A DNA stretch of 64,000 nucleotides from Clostridium sp. (GTDB taxonomy: Bacteria; Bacillota; Clostridia; Clostridiales; Clostridiaceae), in the NCBI RefSeq assembly GCF_026168755.1, contig NZ_JAPFDR010000011.1, positions 1-64,000 on the forward strand, in the 5' to 3' direction. A model generated the notes under the pieces. That model was given only the letters and a program-made list of their open reading frames with translations. It ran no database searches and was not told the DNA's origin. Positions 1 to 8,621 of this stretch are shown here, one piece after another. A program made the position numbers and the translations under genes. How positions within the stretch are numbered: position 1 is the first letter of the stretch; every line of letters starts with the position of its first letter.

Positions 1-123
1 AAGCCGTAGAATTTAATAATTGATGGAGTAAAGTTGGCGTTAAGAAGTTTTTACTGTTTGAGCGAATAGCGAGTTTAAAAACTTTAGCCAACTTTACGGA
101 ATCAATTATATAAATTCTAGGCG
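1..123. repeat. Palindromic intergenic repeat element
   Basis: An imperfect palindrome covers this stretch. The arm near 7-37 (TAGAATTTAATAATTGAT, then AGTAAAGTTGGC) is matched in reverse near 87-118 (GCCAACTTTA, then ATCAATTATATAAATTCTA). An inner arm, AAGTTTTTAC near 45-54, pairs with GTTTAAAAACTT near 72-83 around a GAGCGAATAGCGAG loop. It has no reading frame, so it is probably a small non-autonomous repeat. The left edge may extend past the window. I infer a repeat family from the structure; other copies are not in the window. Confidence 0.55.
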
Positions 124-189
124 AAAATTTCACAGTTCCCGGAAAATAAATATTTCATTTTTTCGTCTCCACGTGACGAACAATATTAT

Positions 190-702
190 TCAAGTTATAT
201 ATATGGTAGTTCCGGATGGAACGTTATAATAGATCCATTTTGCATGTTTAGTAGCAAGTCTTACACAACCATCGGTTAATTGCATACCTAAACGAGAATC
301 TCTTATAGAGCCATCTAGATTATAAGGAATTGAATGAAATAAATAATTACCTTTTATTTGGGTGTAATATAAGCATCTAAATCCTCGAGCTTCGCCAAAG
401 GAATAACCCTTAGGTCCTGCATAAAAAGTGCCTTTTATAGTAGGGGAGCTAGGTCTACCTGTAGTGCAAAGAAAGCTATTTTCTAAAATCCAGTAATGTG
501 TAGTCCCTTTAAATATATTAGTTTTAAAGTTTTTTGTATCTACCCATATAAAATATTTAGTTTTACTAGAAAAATCACCTTTATTTATTTTTTCTAAAGC
601 ATAGTCATTATAAGATTTTGATGTTTTTAACGTGTCAGATATAAGTGTTAAGTTTTGACGAGATGAATGATATAGGTTTCTAAATTTAGATATAAAATTC
701 AT
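190..702 (-). CDS. L,D-transpeptidase (YkuD family)
   Basis: 170 aa. The C-terminal half carries the YkuD signature: a histidine in LFHSIPYN (H123) and the catalytic cysteine in TDGCVRL (C146), where many family members have SHGCVRL. The family cross-links peptidoglycan through 3-3 or 1-3 bonds using an acyl-enzyme on the cysteine. There is no clear signal peptide; the N-terminus is basic with little hydrophobic stretch, so export is uncertain. It is a single gene, convergent with the flanking repeat and divergent from the ATP-cone genes. The family call is firm and the physiological role inferred. Confidence 0.8.
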   Translation of the reverse strand: MNFISKFRNLYHSSRQNLTLISDTLKTSKSYNDYALEKINKGDFSSKTKYFIWVDTKNFKTNIFKGTTHYWILENSFLCTTGRPSSPTIKGTFYAGPKGYSFGEARGFRCLYYTQIKGNYLFHSIPYNLDGSIRDSRLGMQLTDGCVRLATKHAKWIYYNVPSGTTIYIT

Positions 703-949
703 AATATATTTAACTCCAAAAAAGTTTTATAGTATATTTTACGATTATAAAAAATAAATGTTAAATTTGATATTATCTATTTAATATAAAATTGCTGGTT
801 ACATTCACAATAAAAAAATATATATCATTTAGTAAAGGTGAGACTCAACAAACATATAATAAAGTAATAGAATTTATTATGAAAAAATGATGAAACCGTT
901 TAAAAATATTCTTTAATGGTGTATAATTTCCTTATACGGGGGTGTATTT
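703..949. promoter_or_regulatory. Divergent intergenic region with a candidate CcpA (cre) site
   Basis: This AT-rich spacer holds the divergent promoters of the YkuD gene and the first ATP-cone gene. At 891-904 the sequence TGAAACCGTTTAAA matches the cre consensus TGWAANCGNTNWCA at 13 of 14 positions. A GTATAAT -10-like element follows at about 920. The site position suggests catabolite control of the downstream ATP-cone gene; this is a consensus match only. Confidence 0.4.
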
Positions 950-1231
950 ATGCAGGTAATAAAAAAGGATGGTAGAATACAAAGTTTAGATGTTATTAAA
1001 ATAAGAAGTAGCATATTAGGTGCATCTATTGATAGTAATACAATTATAAATGAAGCTGATTTAAAGGTATTAAGTTCTGGAGTGCTAAAAGTATTACAAG
1101 ATATAAGAGGAGATGAGGGGATTACATCAACTTATGAAATTTTTGCAGTAATCATAGAAACTCTCAATAAAGATGGATTTAATGATATAGCAATGTCTTA
1201 TTTAGATTATAAAAGTAAGAGTGATAGATAA
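950..1231 (+). CDS. Stand-alone ATP-cone domain protein 1
   Basis: 93 aa, made up almost entirely of one ATP-cone. The N-terminus MQVIKKDGRIQSLDVIKI resembles the first residues of NrdD in this window (MKVIKRDGSTVEFDKSKI), and the tail DGFNDIAMSYLDYK resembles the end of the cone. ATP-cones bind ATP/dATP and act as allosteric modules of ribonucleotide reductases and NrdR. Here no catalytic or zinc-ribbon part is attached. The start ATG follows a GGGGGTG ribosome site. It ends in its own terminator. The family is clear; the function is unknown, possibly nucleotide sensing. Confidence 0.75.
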   Translation: MQVIKKDGRIQSLDVIKIRSSILGASIDSNTIINEADLKVLSSGVLKVLQDIRGDEGITSTYEIFAVIIETLNKDGFNDIAMSYLDYKSKSDR

Positions 1232-1297
1232 AAATAGGTTGTAGCTTAATAACAGTAATTTTTTATTGTTATCATGAGTTACAACCTATTTTTTTGA
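1231..1297 (+). terminator. Intrinsic terminator
   Basis: AATAGGTTGTAGCT pairs with AGTTACAACCTATT across an AT-rich inner hairpin, followed by seven T. It separates the two ATP-cone genes, so they are probably separate transcripts. Confidence 0.8.
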
Positions 1298-1325
1298 TAA
1301 TAATATTATAAGGAGGTGTAATATA

Positions 1326-1595
1326 ATGAAAGTAGTAAAAAAGGATGGAAGATTAGAAGAGTTAGACCAAAGCAAGATTGAAGTAAGTATATTAAATGCA
1401 ACTAGGGATCAGAAAGCTTTATTAAATGAATCTGATGCAAAGATAATAACTGAAGATGTGGTAAATTGTATTAAAGAATTTAGAGGAGAAGAGTATAATA
1501 CATCAAGTTATGAAATTACAGGTGTAGTTATAAGTATATTAGATAGAGATGGATTTGATGATATAATTAGTTCTTATATTGGATATAAAAAATGA
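1326..1595 (+). CDS. Stand-alone ATP-cone domain protein 2
   Basis: 89 aa and paralogous to the preceding gene. It starts MKVVKKDGRLEELDQSKIEV and ends DGFDDIISSYIGYKK, the full length of an ATP-cone and nothing else. A strong AAGGAGGTG site precedes the ATG by 8 nt. The tandem arrangement suggests local duplication and divergence, and the pair lies about 5 kb upstream of nrdD. I see no partner domain that the cone could regulate in cis. It may form oligomers that sense ATP/dATP in trans, but that is inference. Confidence 0.75.
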   Translation: MKVVKKDGRLEELDQSKIEVSILNATRDQKALLNESDAKIITEDVVNCIKEFRGEEYNTSSYEITGVVISILDRDGFDDIISSYIGYKK

Positions 1596-1757
1596 TAGGA
1601 TTAATTTTAGACATAATGAGTTATATTGAAAATGCAGTATTTATAAAAAATAAAATCAGTGCTAGCTTTAAAATTTATAAATAATATTATGATGCTATTA
1701 GTCAATTATATGTTATAATGAAACAGAATTTTATTATAAGAAATAGTGGAGGAGTTT

Positions 1758-2564
1758 ATGTATAAATTAATAGCAATTGATATGGATGGAACACTTCTTA
1801 AAGAAGATAAAACAGTTTCAGAAAGAACGAAGAATGCTATAAAGGCAGCAAAAGAAAAGGGTGTTCAAGTTGTAATTGCAACAGGTAGACCAATAGATGG
1901 AGTGACAAGATATCTAGAAGAATTAGATATGTATGATGAAAATGACTGTGTTTTAACTTATAATGGTGGACTAGTTTTGAAAACTAAAAGTAGAGAAGTG
2001 ATTTCTAAAATAGCATTAACAGGTGCTGATTTACATTATTTACATAATTTAAGTAAAGAATTAGGTGTAAATATTCATGCATTTTCAGATATACATGGAT
2101 TAATAACTCCTAAAAATAGCAAATATACAGAAGTTGAAGCAAACATAAATGGAATAGAAATAAATATAAATGATTATTCAGAGATTGAAGATGATCATTC
2201 TATAATTAAGGTTATGATGATTGATGAGCCAGAGATATTACAAAAGGCTGTAGATAGATTACCACAAGAGGTTTATGATAAATATACTGTTGTTAGAAGT
2301 ACACCATATTTTTTAGAGTTTTTAAATAAAGCTGTAAATAAAGGAGCTGGTGTTGAATTATTAGCACAACATTTAGGTATTAAACAAGAAGAAATAATGA
2401 CTTTGGGTGATGCTGGAAATGACCTTGATATGATAGTATATGCTGGTATGGGTGTTGCAATGGGAAATGCATTTGAAGAAGTAAAAGAAGTTGCAAATTA
2501 TATTACTGATTCAAATGAAGAGGATGGAGTTGCAAAGGCTATAGAAAAGTTTGTACTTAAATAA
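1758..2564 (+). CDS. HAD-superfamily hydrolase, Cof/YidA type (HAD-IIB)
   Basis: 268 aa. HAD motif I is IDMDGTLL at residues 6-13, the motif II threonine is in VIATGRP, and the C-terminal DAGNDLDM is the subclass IIB motif IV. A C2B cap lies between them. Cof-type enzymes dephosphorylate sugar phosphates, FMN or cofactors. I chose ATG 1758 over an in-frame GTG at 1746 because that GTG sits inside the GTGGAGG ribosome site. It is a single-gene unit closed by a strong terminator. The substrate cannot be predicted. Confidence 0.88.
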   Translation: MYKLIAIDMDGTLLKEDKTVSERTKNAIKAAKEKGVQVVIATGRPIDGVTRYLEELDMYDENDCVLTYNGGLVLKTKSREVISKIALTGADLHYLHNLSKELGVNIHAFSDIHGLITPKNSKYTEVEANINGIEININDYSEIEDDHSIIKVMMIDEPEILQKAVDRLPQEVYDKYTVVRSTPYFLEFLNKAVNKGAGVELLAQHLGIKQEEIMTLGDAGNDLDMIVYAGMGVAMGNAFEEVKEVANYITDSNEEDGVAKAIEKFVLK

Positions 2565-2585
2565 TAGAATAAAATTATTCTTATA

Positions 2586-2619
2586 AAATAAAGTCTGCCT
2601 ATGGCAGACTTTATTTTAT
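2586..2619. terminator. Bidirectional terminator
   Basis: A perfect hairpin, AAATAAAGTCTGCC / GGCAGACTTTATTT, is flanked by A and T tracts. It lies between the converging HAD and adenine deaminase genes and can serve both. Confidence 0.85.
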
Positions 2620-2691
2620 AATTATTAACTTTTAATTAAATAAACAAGACTTATTTCAAAACTTTTTAGATATGTCCATTGTAACATATAA

Positions 2692-4431
2692 TTATTCACA
2701 TACATCTATGAAATTAAAGTTCTTAACATCAAATAATCCTTTATCTGTAATTTTTATATCTGGTATTACAGGTAACGATAAAAATGATAAAGTTAAAAAT
2801 GGATTAAAAGTAATATCAGGAGCTATAATTTTTAAAGCATTATGTAATTTATTTAAATCAGAAATAACATCATGAGAATTTCTAGCGGTTATTATTCCAC
2901 CTATTTCTAAGGATACAGAAGCTAAGACTCTACTATCTTTTACAATAATTATTCCACCATTTATCTTTTTTAATTCTTCAATGGCAAATATCATATCATC
3001 ATCATTAGTACCGCAAACAATTAAATTATGAGAATCATGTGCTATAGTTGTAGCAATAGCTCCAGATTTAAGATTCAATCCTTTTAAAACACCAACACCA
3101 ACATTTCCTGTGTTTTTATGACGTTCTATAACTGCAATTTTTAATAAGTTATCATTTGTTGTCAAACTAATAAATTCATCATCAAGATTTAATTTAGATA
3201 TATCAAGTTTTAAATGATTACTTTCTAATTTATTTGGCATTAGTTCTATAACATTTAGTATCGACTTATTTTTTACATCTATTTTAAGACTATACTTCGT
3301 AAGATTAGGAAGTTTAATAGAGTTTGATAAGGGTTGACATACATTAGAATATTTTTCATCATGTATAAATATATTATTAGATACTACTAATTTACCATTT
3401 TTGTAAACAGAATTAATTTTAAATGCTTCAAGGCTATCAAGAATAAGAAAATCAGCAACATATGAAGGGGCTATAGCACCTTTGTTTTTTAACTTATAGC
3501 ATTCAGCTGCATTTAATGTAGCCATTTGAATTGCAATTTCAGGAGCAAGTCCAGCTTCAATACACATTTTAATAGAAGTATTTATACTACCGTTCTGAGC
3601 TAAATCATCAATATGTTTATCATCCGTACATAAGCAAATACGTCTACTATTAAATATAGAAGCACCTTTAATTAGATCATTTAAATTTTTAGCAACAGTA
3701 CCTTCCCTCATTAAGACGTATATTCCACGTCTAACTCTATCAATTAATTGGTTATAAGTAGCACATTCATGATCAGTTTTTATATTAGCCGTAGAATAAA
3801 CATTAATAGAGTGAGAGTTTAACCCAGCACCATGACCATCTATAATTGAGTTATTAGAAATTGCATCATAAAGTTTATTTATCATATCATCATTGCAATT
3901 TGCAACTGAAGGATAATCCATAACTTCAGCTAGTCCTAAAACTTTAGAGTTAGAGTAGAAGTCTTTTAAATCTGAACTATTTAATACTGCACCTGAATTT
4001 TCAAATGGTGTAGATGGTACACAGGATGGTAGCATAAAATAAAAATCAAAAGGTATATTTTGTGAAGAATCTATCATAAATTTTATTCCAGCTTGTCCTA
4101 ATACATTTGCTATTTCATGAGGATCCGCAATTAATGAAGTTACTCCGTGCAATAGAGCTGTTTTATAATATTCACTTGGAGTAAGCATAGAAGATTCTAT
4201 ATGAGCATGAGAATCAATTAAGCCTGGACATATAAATCTTCCAGTACCATCAATTTCTATATCACCTGAATAATCTCCAAGACCAACGATGAATCCATTT
4301 TTTATAGCAACATCGCAAATAAATGAAGAGCATTGAAATACATCAACGACAGAAATGTTTTTTACAACTAAGTCACAAGGGATTTCTTTATTAGCTGCTT
4401 TAATATTATCGATAAAAATCTTTTTATTCAT
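2692..4431 (-). CDS. ade: Adenine deaminase
   Basis: 579 aa amidohydrolase converting adenine to hypoxanthine and ammonia. The N-terminal metal site is visible as PGLIDSHAHIESSML, followed by DPHEIANVLG; further on come DGHGAGL and CTDDKHIDDL, the order expected for the Ade family (metal-dependent, about 580 aa). The start at 4431 has an AAAGGTGG ribosome site at 4441-4448. A purine riboswitch in the leader can mask that site. It is monocistronic and ends at the shared terminator. The role is purine salvage in the cytosol. Confidence 0.93.
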   Translation of the reverse strand: MNKKIFIDNIKAANKEIPCDLVVKNISVVDVFQCSSFICDVAIKNGFIVGLGDYSGDIEIDGTGRFICPGLIDSHAHIESSMLTPSEYYKTALLHGVTSLIADPHEIANVLGQAGIKFMIDSSQNIPFDFYFMLPSCVPSTPFENSGAVLNSSDLKDFYSNSKVLGLAEVMDYPSVANCNDDMINKLYDAISNNSIIDGHGAGLNSHSINVYSTANIKTDHECATYNQLIDRVRRGIYVLMREGTVAKNLNDLIKGASIFNSRRICLCTDDKHIDDLAQNGSINTSIKMCIEAGLAPEIAIQMATLNAAECYKLKNKGAIAPSYVADFLILDSLEAFKINSVYKNGKLVVSNNIFIHDEKYSNVCQPLSNSIKLPNLTKYSLKIDVKNKSILNVIELMPNKLESNHLKLDISKLNLDDEFISLTTNDNLLKIAVIERHKNTGNVGVGVLKGLNLKSGAIATTIAHDSHNLIVCGTNDDDMIFAIEELKKINGGIIIVKDSRVLASVSLEIGGIITARNSHDVISDLNKLHNALKIIAPDITFNPFLTLSFLSLPVIPDIKITDKGLFDVKNFNFIDVCE

Positions 4432-4437
4432 TTGCTT

Positions 4438-4554
4438 AATCCACCTTTATAAAAAATAATACATTAACCTTCGTGGATTTTACTTCATAGTTATATCATT
4501 TACGGTGATATAGTAGAGACGCCTAAACCGTATTTTTAGGCTTATACGAAGGTT
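4438..4554 (-). promoter_or_regulatory. Purine riboswitch controlling ade
   Basis: The aptamer is 4483-4551, read on the minus strand. P1 is CTTCGTA / TATGAAG and the conserved cores are GTCTCTAC and CCGTAAA. The specificity position in AACTATGAAG is C, which in the known family means guanine/hypoxanthine rather than adenine (U). Two alternative pairings are visible. AACCTTCGT (aptamer 5' side) can pair with ACGAAGGTT after the aptamer, 9 bp and exclusive with P1. AATCCAC can pair with GTGGATT, which includes the ribosome site. This implies translational OFF control on ligand binding. Confidence 0.85.
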
Positions 4555-4696
4555 ATTTTTATCATTATATGATTATTTATTTTTACTGTCAAAGAGAAAT
4601 TGTGGAAATTAAGAATCTACAAAGATTAATGTTGTTAGCAAATATTCTAAATTTGGAAAAAATATGATTTAATATTAATGTAAGGAGGGAGAGGCT

Positions 4697-5611
4697 ATGC
4701 CAATAAAAATTCCAAAAGATTTACCTGCATTTAAGGTTTTATCTGATGAAAATATATTTGTAATGAATAATGAAAGAGCTGGGAAACAGGACATTAGACC
4801 GTTAAAAATTGCAATTTTAAATTTAATGCCTAAAAAGATTCAAACAGAAAATCAATTACTTAGATATTTATCTAATACACCACTTCAAGTAGAAATTAAG
4901 CTTTTACAGACAGATAGTTATAGACCTAAACATACATCACTTGAACATATGGAAAAGTTCTATAGTTGTTTTAAGGATATAAATAATGAGAAATTTGATG
5001 GATTAGTAATAACAGGGGCACCAGTGGAACAATTGGAATTTGAAGATGTTAAGTATTGGAATGAGTTAAAGGAAATAATGGAGTGGAGCAAAAATAATGT
5101 ATATTCAACGCTTCATATTTGTTGGGGAGCTCAAGCAGGATTAAATTATCATTATGGTATTCAGAAATATCAATTAGAAAAGAAGATGTTTGGAGTATTT
5201 AAGCATTTTATAAATGATAGAAATGCAGATCTTACAAGAGGATTAGATGATATTTTTTATGCACCTCATTCTAGACATACAGAAGTGAAAAGAGAAGATA
5301 TAGAAAAAGTATCTGAACTAGAAATATTATCTGAATCAGACGAGGCAGGTATATTTATTGTAGCAAATAAGAGTAGAAGACAAGTATTTATTACAGGTCA
5401 TTTAGAGTATGAGAGAAATACTTTAAGTGATGAGTATTTTAGAGATGTTAATAAAGGCTTAGATATAGAAGTTCCTAAAAATTATTTTCCAGGTAATGAC
5501 CCTAGATTAGAGCCAATGGTTACATGGAGGGGGGGTGCAAATGTAGTTTTTAGTAATTGGCTTAATTATTGTGTATATCAAAATACTCCATATGATTTAG
5601 AGCATTTATAA
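4697..5611 (+). CDS. metA: Homoserine O-acetyltransferase (MetA family)
   Basis: 304 aa, the usual MetA length. The catalytic cysteine is C142 in [10 protein letters not shown]. The residue that separates acyl specificity is position 111; here it is Glu (GAPVEQLEF), the state reported for acetyl-CoA-using MetA enzymes, while Gly marks succinyl-CoA users. It would make O-acetyl-homoserine for methionine synthesis. An AAGGAGGGAG site precedes the ATG. It is monocistronic. I see no SAM riboswitch or T-box in the short leader. Confidence 0.9.
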   Translation: MPIKIPKDLPAFKVLSDENIFVMNNERAGKQDIRPLKIAILNLMPKKIQTENQLLRYLSNTPLQVEIKLLQTDSYRPKHTSLEHMEKFYSCFKDINNEKFDGLVITGAPVEQLEFEDVKYWNELKEIMEWSKNNVYSTLHICWGAQAGLNYHYGIQKYQLEKKMFGVFKHFINDRNADLTRGLDDIFYAPHSRHTEVKREDIEKVSELEILSESDEAGIFIVANKSRRQVFITGHLEYERNTLSDEYFRDVNKGLDIEVPKNYFPGNDPRLEPMVTWRGGANVVFSNWLNYCVYQNTPYDLEHL

Positions 5612-6144
5612 GAATATATAAAATAATTATGTTAATAGAAAGAAGTAATTATTTTTAGCATATATTATGTTAAATTTCAAGACGTGTTTTTAAAAATTTA
5701 ATGTAGTATAATGAAAAAAAGTTATAATGAGAAATGAATGAAAAAATAAAAAAGGATAATATAGGAAATTGAGTAAAATATAAAGAAAATTTAAGTGTTT
5801 GTAAGAAAAATACAGTAAATCTATTTAAAATACGCATAACTATATATTGTGTTTGAAGTGAAAAGGTAGTACAATATGTTGTGTATTTAAGGTTGTTAGT
5901 ATTAATACAAGCACTATTTTTTATATTAATTTTCAGAAATTAGATTATATAATATAAATTAAAATAAGTACTATTTTAAAGAAAAGGGTTAAAAAATATA
6001 TAATTTGAAAGTTTATTTAATATAATCAACTGTTAGTATTATGAAAATAAATATCGATTATTGTATAATTAGCCTTTAAATTAATAACTTATTTTATTAG
6101 TAGTGAGTATTTAAAATATACTGAAGTTTAGGGAGTGGTATTAA
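5612..6144 (+). promoter_or_regulatory. nrdD leader with two NrdR boxes
   Basis: This 533-bp AT-rich spacer contains no convincing gene. TAACTATATATTGTGT at 5837-5852 matches the NrdR box ACACWATATATWGTGT at 14 of 16 positions, and GTACAATATGTTGTGT at 5869-5884 matches at 13. Their starts are 32 bp apart, three helical turns, the spacing expected for cooperative NrdR binding. NrdR represses ribonucleotide reductase genes when dATP is high. nrdR itself is not in the window. Confidence 0.75.
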
Positions 6145-8548
6145 TTGAAAGTAATTAAAAGGGATGGAAGTACAGTAGAGTTCGATAAGAGTAAAATAAG
6201 AGAAGCCATAACTAAGTCTATGAAAAATGGTAGTGGAATACTTTTAGCTGACATTGCAAGGTTAATAGCAAACGATGCTGAAAAGTATTTTAGTAAACAG
6301 GATGAAATAGCAACTATTTATAAAATAGAAAGCTACGTATATGATAGGTTAGTTCACTACGGACAAGCTGAAACTGCAAGGGCATATGAAGGTTACAGAG
6401 CTGTACAAGAGTTTAAGAGAAATACTAATACTACTGATGATAGCATATTAGAGTTATTAAGCAAAAAGAACGAAGATGTAATGAAGGAAAATTCAAATAA
6501 GAACCCTGTAGTATCTGCAACACAAAGAGATTTAATTGCAGGGGAAGTATCTAAGGATATTGCAAGAAGAAAACTTATTCCTGCGCACATAGTTCAAGCT
6601 CATGATGAAGGGGCAATTCACTGGCATGATATGGATTATACTATATCTCCAATGTTTAACTGCTGTTTAATAAATTTAGAAGATATGTTTACTAATGGGA
6701 CTGTAATTAATGAAAAATTAGTTGAAGAACCTAAGAGTTTTGGAACAGCATGTACAGTAGCGACACAAATAATTGCTCAAGTTTCATCTAATCAATATGG
6801 TGGTCAAAGTATTACTATTAAGCATTTAGCTAAATATCTTAAACTAACAGAAGATAAAGCATACAAACACTATATGGAAATGCTTAATGATGAAGAACTT
6901 GCTACTAGATTAGCTAAAGATATTAAGATAAAAGAACTTAAAGATGGAGTTCAAACTATAAGATATCAATTATCTACGTTACAAACTACTAACGGACAAG
7001 CACCTTTTTCCACTATTTACCTAGAAATAGAAGAAGGTCATCCATATGAAGAAGAAATGGCAATGATCTGTGAGGAAATGATAAAACAAAGACTTGAAGG
7101 AATGAAAAACTACAAAGGTCAAGAGATTGGAGAAGCATTCCCTAAGTTAATTTATGTTCTTGATGAGCATAACTGTCTTGAAGGTGGCAAATATGATTAT
7201 ATAACTAAGCTTGCAGCTAAATGTACAGCTAAGAGATTAGTACCTGATTATCAAAGTGCAAAGATAATGAGAGAAAACTATGAAGGTGAAACATTCCCAC
7301 CAATGGGGTGTCGTTCACACTTGTCTAACTGGAAGGATGAGAATGGAAATTATAAATGGTATGGAAGATTTAATCAAGGAGTTGTTAGTTTAAATTTACC
7401 ACAAATAGCAATAATATCTGATAAAGATATGGAAATGTTCTGGGAGATGTTAGATCAAAGATTAGAGCTTTGTAAAGATGCATTATTAACTAGACATAAA
7501 ATGTTACTTGGAGTAACTTCAGATTCAAGTCCAATACATTGGCAACATGGGGCTATAGCAAGACTTAAGAAAGGTGAAAAGATAGATAAATTATTAAAAA
7601 ATGGATATTCTACACTTTCACTTGGTTATGTAGGTATAGCAGAAATGGTTCAAGCAATGTTAGGTGTGAGTCATACTTCGGAAGAGGGAGAAAAATTTGC
7701 TTTAGAAGTTATGAAACATATGGATGATAAATGTAAGGAATGGAAAAAAGAAACAGGTCTTGGATTTGGACTTTATGGAACTCCAGCAGAAAGCTTAATA
7801 TACAGATTCTGTAGAATAGATAAAGCAAGGTTTGGAGAAATACCAAATGTAACTGATAGATTATATTATACTAATTCATATCATGTTCATGTTTGTGAAG
7901 AGATAGATGCATTTAGTAAATTAAAATTTGAATCACAATTCCACTCAATAAGTAGTGGAGGATGTATTTCTTATATAGAAGTACCTGATATGAATAAAAA
8001 TCTTGAAGCTGTTGAAGATATAATTAACTTTATTTATCATAATATTCAATATGCAGAAATCAATACTAAATCTGATGTTTGTTTCAAGTGTGGATTTAAT
8101 GGTGAAATGCAATTAGATAAGGAAAGCTTAACTTGGCATTGTCCATCATGTGGAAATGATGATGAAAGTGAATTACAAGTTATGAGAAGAACTTGTGGGT
8201 TAACTATATAGGCTCACGTAAAATTATCGAAACTGCGGGAAAATCCTTAGAGCTTAATACTACCAATCTATTTAAGAAATTAAATAGTGGCTAAGAGTAA
8301 TTGCTTAGGTATGGTAAAAAGGTATTTTGATTGGACAATCCGCAACCAAGCTCCTAAGTCGATAGATATGGATAAGGCTCAACGACTATAATGGTAATGC
8401 ATATATTAGTTATGTAAAGGGATAGTCTACTCCGACCTTTAATTAGGTGTTAAAGTATTGGGAAACCAACGGTATTATGGATATAGGAAGTTCATATTGG
8501 AATAAAGGAAGAACTGCTGAAATTGGAGATAGGGTTCTTCATTTATAA
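6145..8548 (+). CDS. nrdD: Anaerobic ribonucleoside-triphosphate reductase, interrupted by a group I intron
   Basis: Exon 1 is 6145-8200 and exon 2 is 8481-8548; splicing gives 707 aa. The enzyme reduces NTPs to dNTPs with a glycyl radical. An N-terminal ATP-cone (MKVIKRDGSTVEFDKSKI) leads into the reductase body. CFKCGF and CPSCG form the C-terminal zinc site. The glycyl-radical glycine is G685 in RRTCG. Read without splicing, the frame ends at 8211 after GLTI, losing the conserved tail. Exon 2 restores it: RTCG then YIGSSYWNKGR and ending DRVLHL. The start is TTG with GGGAG upstream. Confidence 0.93.
8201..8480 (+). ncRNA. Group I self-splicing intron in nrdD
   Basis: 280 nt. P1 forms between exon end GTGGGT (8195-8200) and guide GCTCAC (8212-8217), placing the required U-G wobble at T8200-G8212. 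P10 forms between CTATAT (8204-8209) and exon 2 ATATAG (8481-8486). The intron ends in G8480. CTGCGGGAAAATCC near 8233 looks like the P4 region, and ACGACTA with GATAGTC near 8380-8430 like P7. Joining at these sites restores the NrdD reading frame. The intron carries no reading frame of its own. Confidence 0.9.
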
Positions 8549-8550
8549 AA

Positions 8551-8577
8551 AATGAGAGGGAATCCTCTCATTTTTTG
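8551..8577 (+). terminator. Intrinsic terminator after nrdD
   Basis: ATGAGAGG / CCTCTCAT around a GAAT loop, followed by six T, directly after the exon 2 stop codon. nrdG downstream therefore needs read-through or its own promoter. Confidence 0.85.
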
Positions 8578-8621
8578 CATAATAATTAGTATATTCGTCA
8601 ATACTTAATGCGGTGATTATA

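Noticed and set aside
2672..2875. Small plus-strand gene overlapping ade
   Set aside because: It is the antisense of the ade 3' end with no start signal.
4483..4551. Adenine-specific riboswitch (because it precedes adenine deaminase)
   Set aside because: The specificity base is C, which pairs with guanine or hypoxanthine; the adenine class has U.
4561..4696. SAM riboswitch or T-box before metA
   Set aside because: No conserved cores and too short a leader.
8200..8211. NrdD as a truncated pseudogene
   Set aside because: The missing tail is present 280 nt downstream in the right phase, and the gap has group I intron pairings and boundaries.
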